Assembly (NCBI RefSeq): GCF_001548375.1
Contig: NZ_AP017295.1
Location: 868,001-932,000, forward strand
Direction: 5' to 3'
Length of the DNA: 64,000 nucleotides
Origin: Nostoc sp. NIES-3756
GTDB lineage: Bacteria > Cyanobacteriota > Cyanobacteriia > Cyanobacteriales > Nostocaceae
The notes below the pieces were generated by a model that ran no database searches, had not been told where the DNA came from, and worked only from the letters and a program-made list of their open reading frames with translations. The translations under genes were made by a program, and so were the position numbers. Within the stretch, counting starts at the first letter, position 1, and every line of letters starts with the position of its first letter. Shown in pieces: positions 63,551 to 64,000 of this stretch.

Positions 63551-64000
63551 ATGAAAACAAAAATTATAGCGGCAAGTTTTATTACTCTCTCTTCTCTGTT
63601 ACCGCTAAAAGCTTCAGCTCAAAGTATTACCGGACTTTACGTATTTGGCGATAGCTTGTCTGATACAGGTAATACCTTTAATCTTACAGGTGGGTTAGTT
63701 AATCCGGCAACTGCTATTCCACCCAGCCCACCAAATAATCCGGCAGGTTACTATCAGGGACGTTTTTCTAACGGAGAAATATGGGTAGATCGTGTTGGTC
63801 AGCAGTTAGGTTTAACATCTACTCCTATCACTAGTCTATTTCCTACCTTAGATTTCACTAAACAGCCTTCTATACCTTTTCCTACCCAAGGACTTAATTT
63901 TGCTATTGGTGGTGCTAACTCTGGTGAAGAAAATGCTATTGTACCTAATTTAGGACTACCCGGAGTTTTACAGCAAGTCTCTCTTTTTCAAGCACTGTTA
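63551..64000 (+). CDS. GDSL/SGNH esterase, C-terminus cut by window edge
   Basis: The first 150 residues are visible. A signal peptide (MKTKIIAASFITLSSLLPLKASAQS, cleavage near 23) precedes the SGNH block I motif LYVFGDSLSDTGNTF with the nucleophile Ser, and block II-III region GYYQGRFSNGEIWVDRV and LNFAIGGANSGEENA. It is an exported lipase/esterase of the thermolabile-hemolysin-like group. The catalytic Asp/His segment lies beyond the window. Confidence 0.92.
   Translation, partial: MKTKIIAASFITLSSLLPLKASAQSITGLYVFGDSLSDTGNTFNLTGGLVNPATAIPPSPPNNPAGYYQGRFSNGEIWVDRVGQQLGLTSTPITSLFPTLDFTKQPSIPFPTQGLNFAIGGANSGEENAIVPNLGLPGVLQQVSLFQALL

Overview
The window comes from a filamentous, heterocyst-forming cyanobacterium of the Nostoc/Anabaena group. 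The evidence is: photosystem II genes psbE-F-L-J with the PSII assembly genes rubA and ycf48, psaI, the NDH-1 operon ndhC-K-J, plant-type zeta-carotene desaturase, the clock kinase SasA, and above all a fraC-fraD-fraE cluster, whose products act in septal junctions and filament integrity in heterocystous species. Many genes contain the HIP1 octamer GCGATCGC. Spacers are full of heptamer repeats (TTAGTCA/CCATAGT/CAACAGT-like) and GC-rich palindromes typical of this group. No rRNA, tRNA, CRISPR array, transposase or phage gene was recognised.

Layout. 0-2 kb: a truncated metallophosphoesterase and nadA. 2-4 kb: an LRAT-like/GUN4 fusion and an unknown membrane protein. 4.5-9 kb: photosynthetic block, with ndhCKJ on the minus strand, rubA, ycf48 and psbEFLJ on the plus strand, and psaI converging on a shared terminator. 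9-13.3 kb: a large acidic unknown protein and an M20 amidohydrolase. 13.3-15.8 kb: a small AT-rich accessory island bounded on one side by palindromic repeats, carrying a DUF559 endonuclease-like gene and a translationally coupled DUF262 + HEPN ribonuclease-like pair, the best candidate for a defence or toxin module here. 16-25 kb: acnB, a ferredoxin, DUF3326, a CPBP protease, purN, a sugar ABC permease and a pentapeptide-repeat protein. 25-28 kb: fraCDE. 27.8-33.5 kb: a tandem CobO-like protein, a TIGR01777 epimerase, a TPR protein, an IscA-type protein and a large conserved unknown.

33.6-35.5 kb is about 2 kb without a convincing protein gene; it holds hairpins and a terminator-like element. 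It precedes a small ribbon-helix-helix gene and zds. 37-43 kb: a SRPBCC protein, an ATP-grasp protein, a hicA/hicB toxin-antitoxin pair in which hicA carries an in-frame stop, a 2Fe-2S ferredoxin, cobQ and a BCP peroxiredoxin. 43-49 kb: a two-gene ABC exporter, dtd, a secreted pentapeptide/TPR protein, a TenA-family protein and a GT2-GtrA glycosyltransferase. 49.6-56 kb: ilvD, a CYP120-like P450 with a membrane protein behind it, and an abutting pair of a 2-oxoglutarate/Fe(II) oxygenase and a FAD amine oxidase. 56.7-64 kb: a response regulator-GGDEF protein, sasA, a secreted unknown, a GT25-like glycosyltransferase, an SLH lipoprotein and a truncated GDSL esterase.

Most genes are single housekeeping units. 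The clearest functional groupings are the photosystem/NDH block, the fra operon, the DUF262-HEPN pair, the hic pair, the ABC exporter and the oxygenase-oxidase pair. Dispersed repeats have entered several gene ends: a 73-bp element present twice and identical supplies the stop codon of the GGDEF gene, heptamer repeats supply or abut start codons, and a repeat-like segment appears to interrupt the oxygenase reading frame without breaking it.
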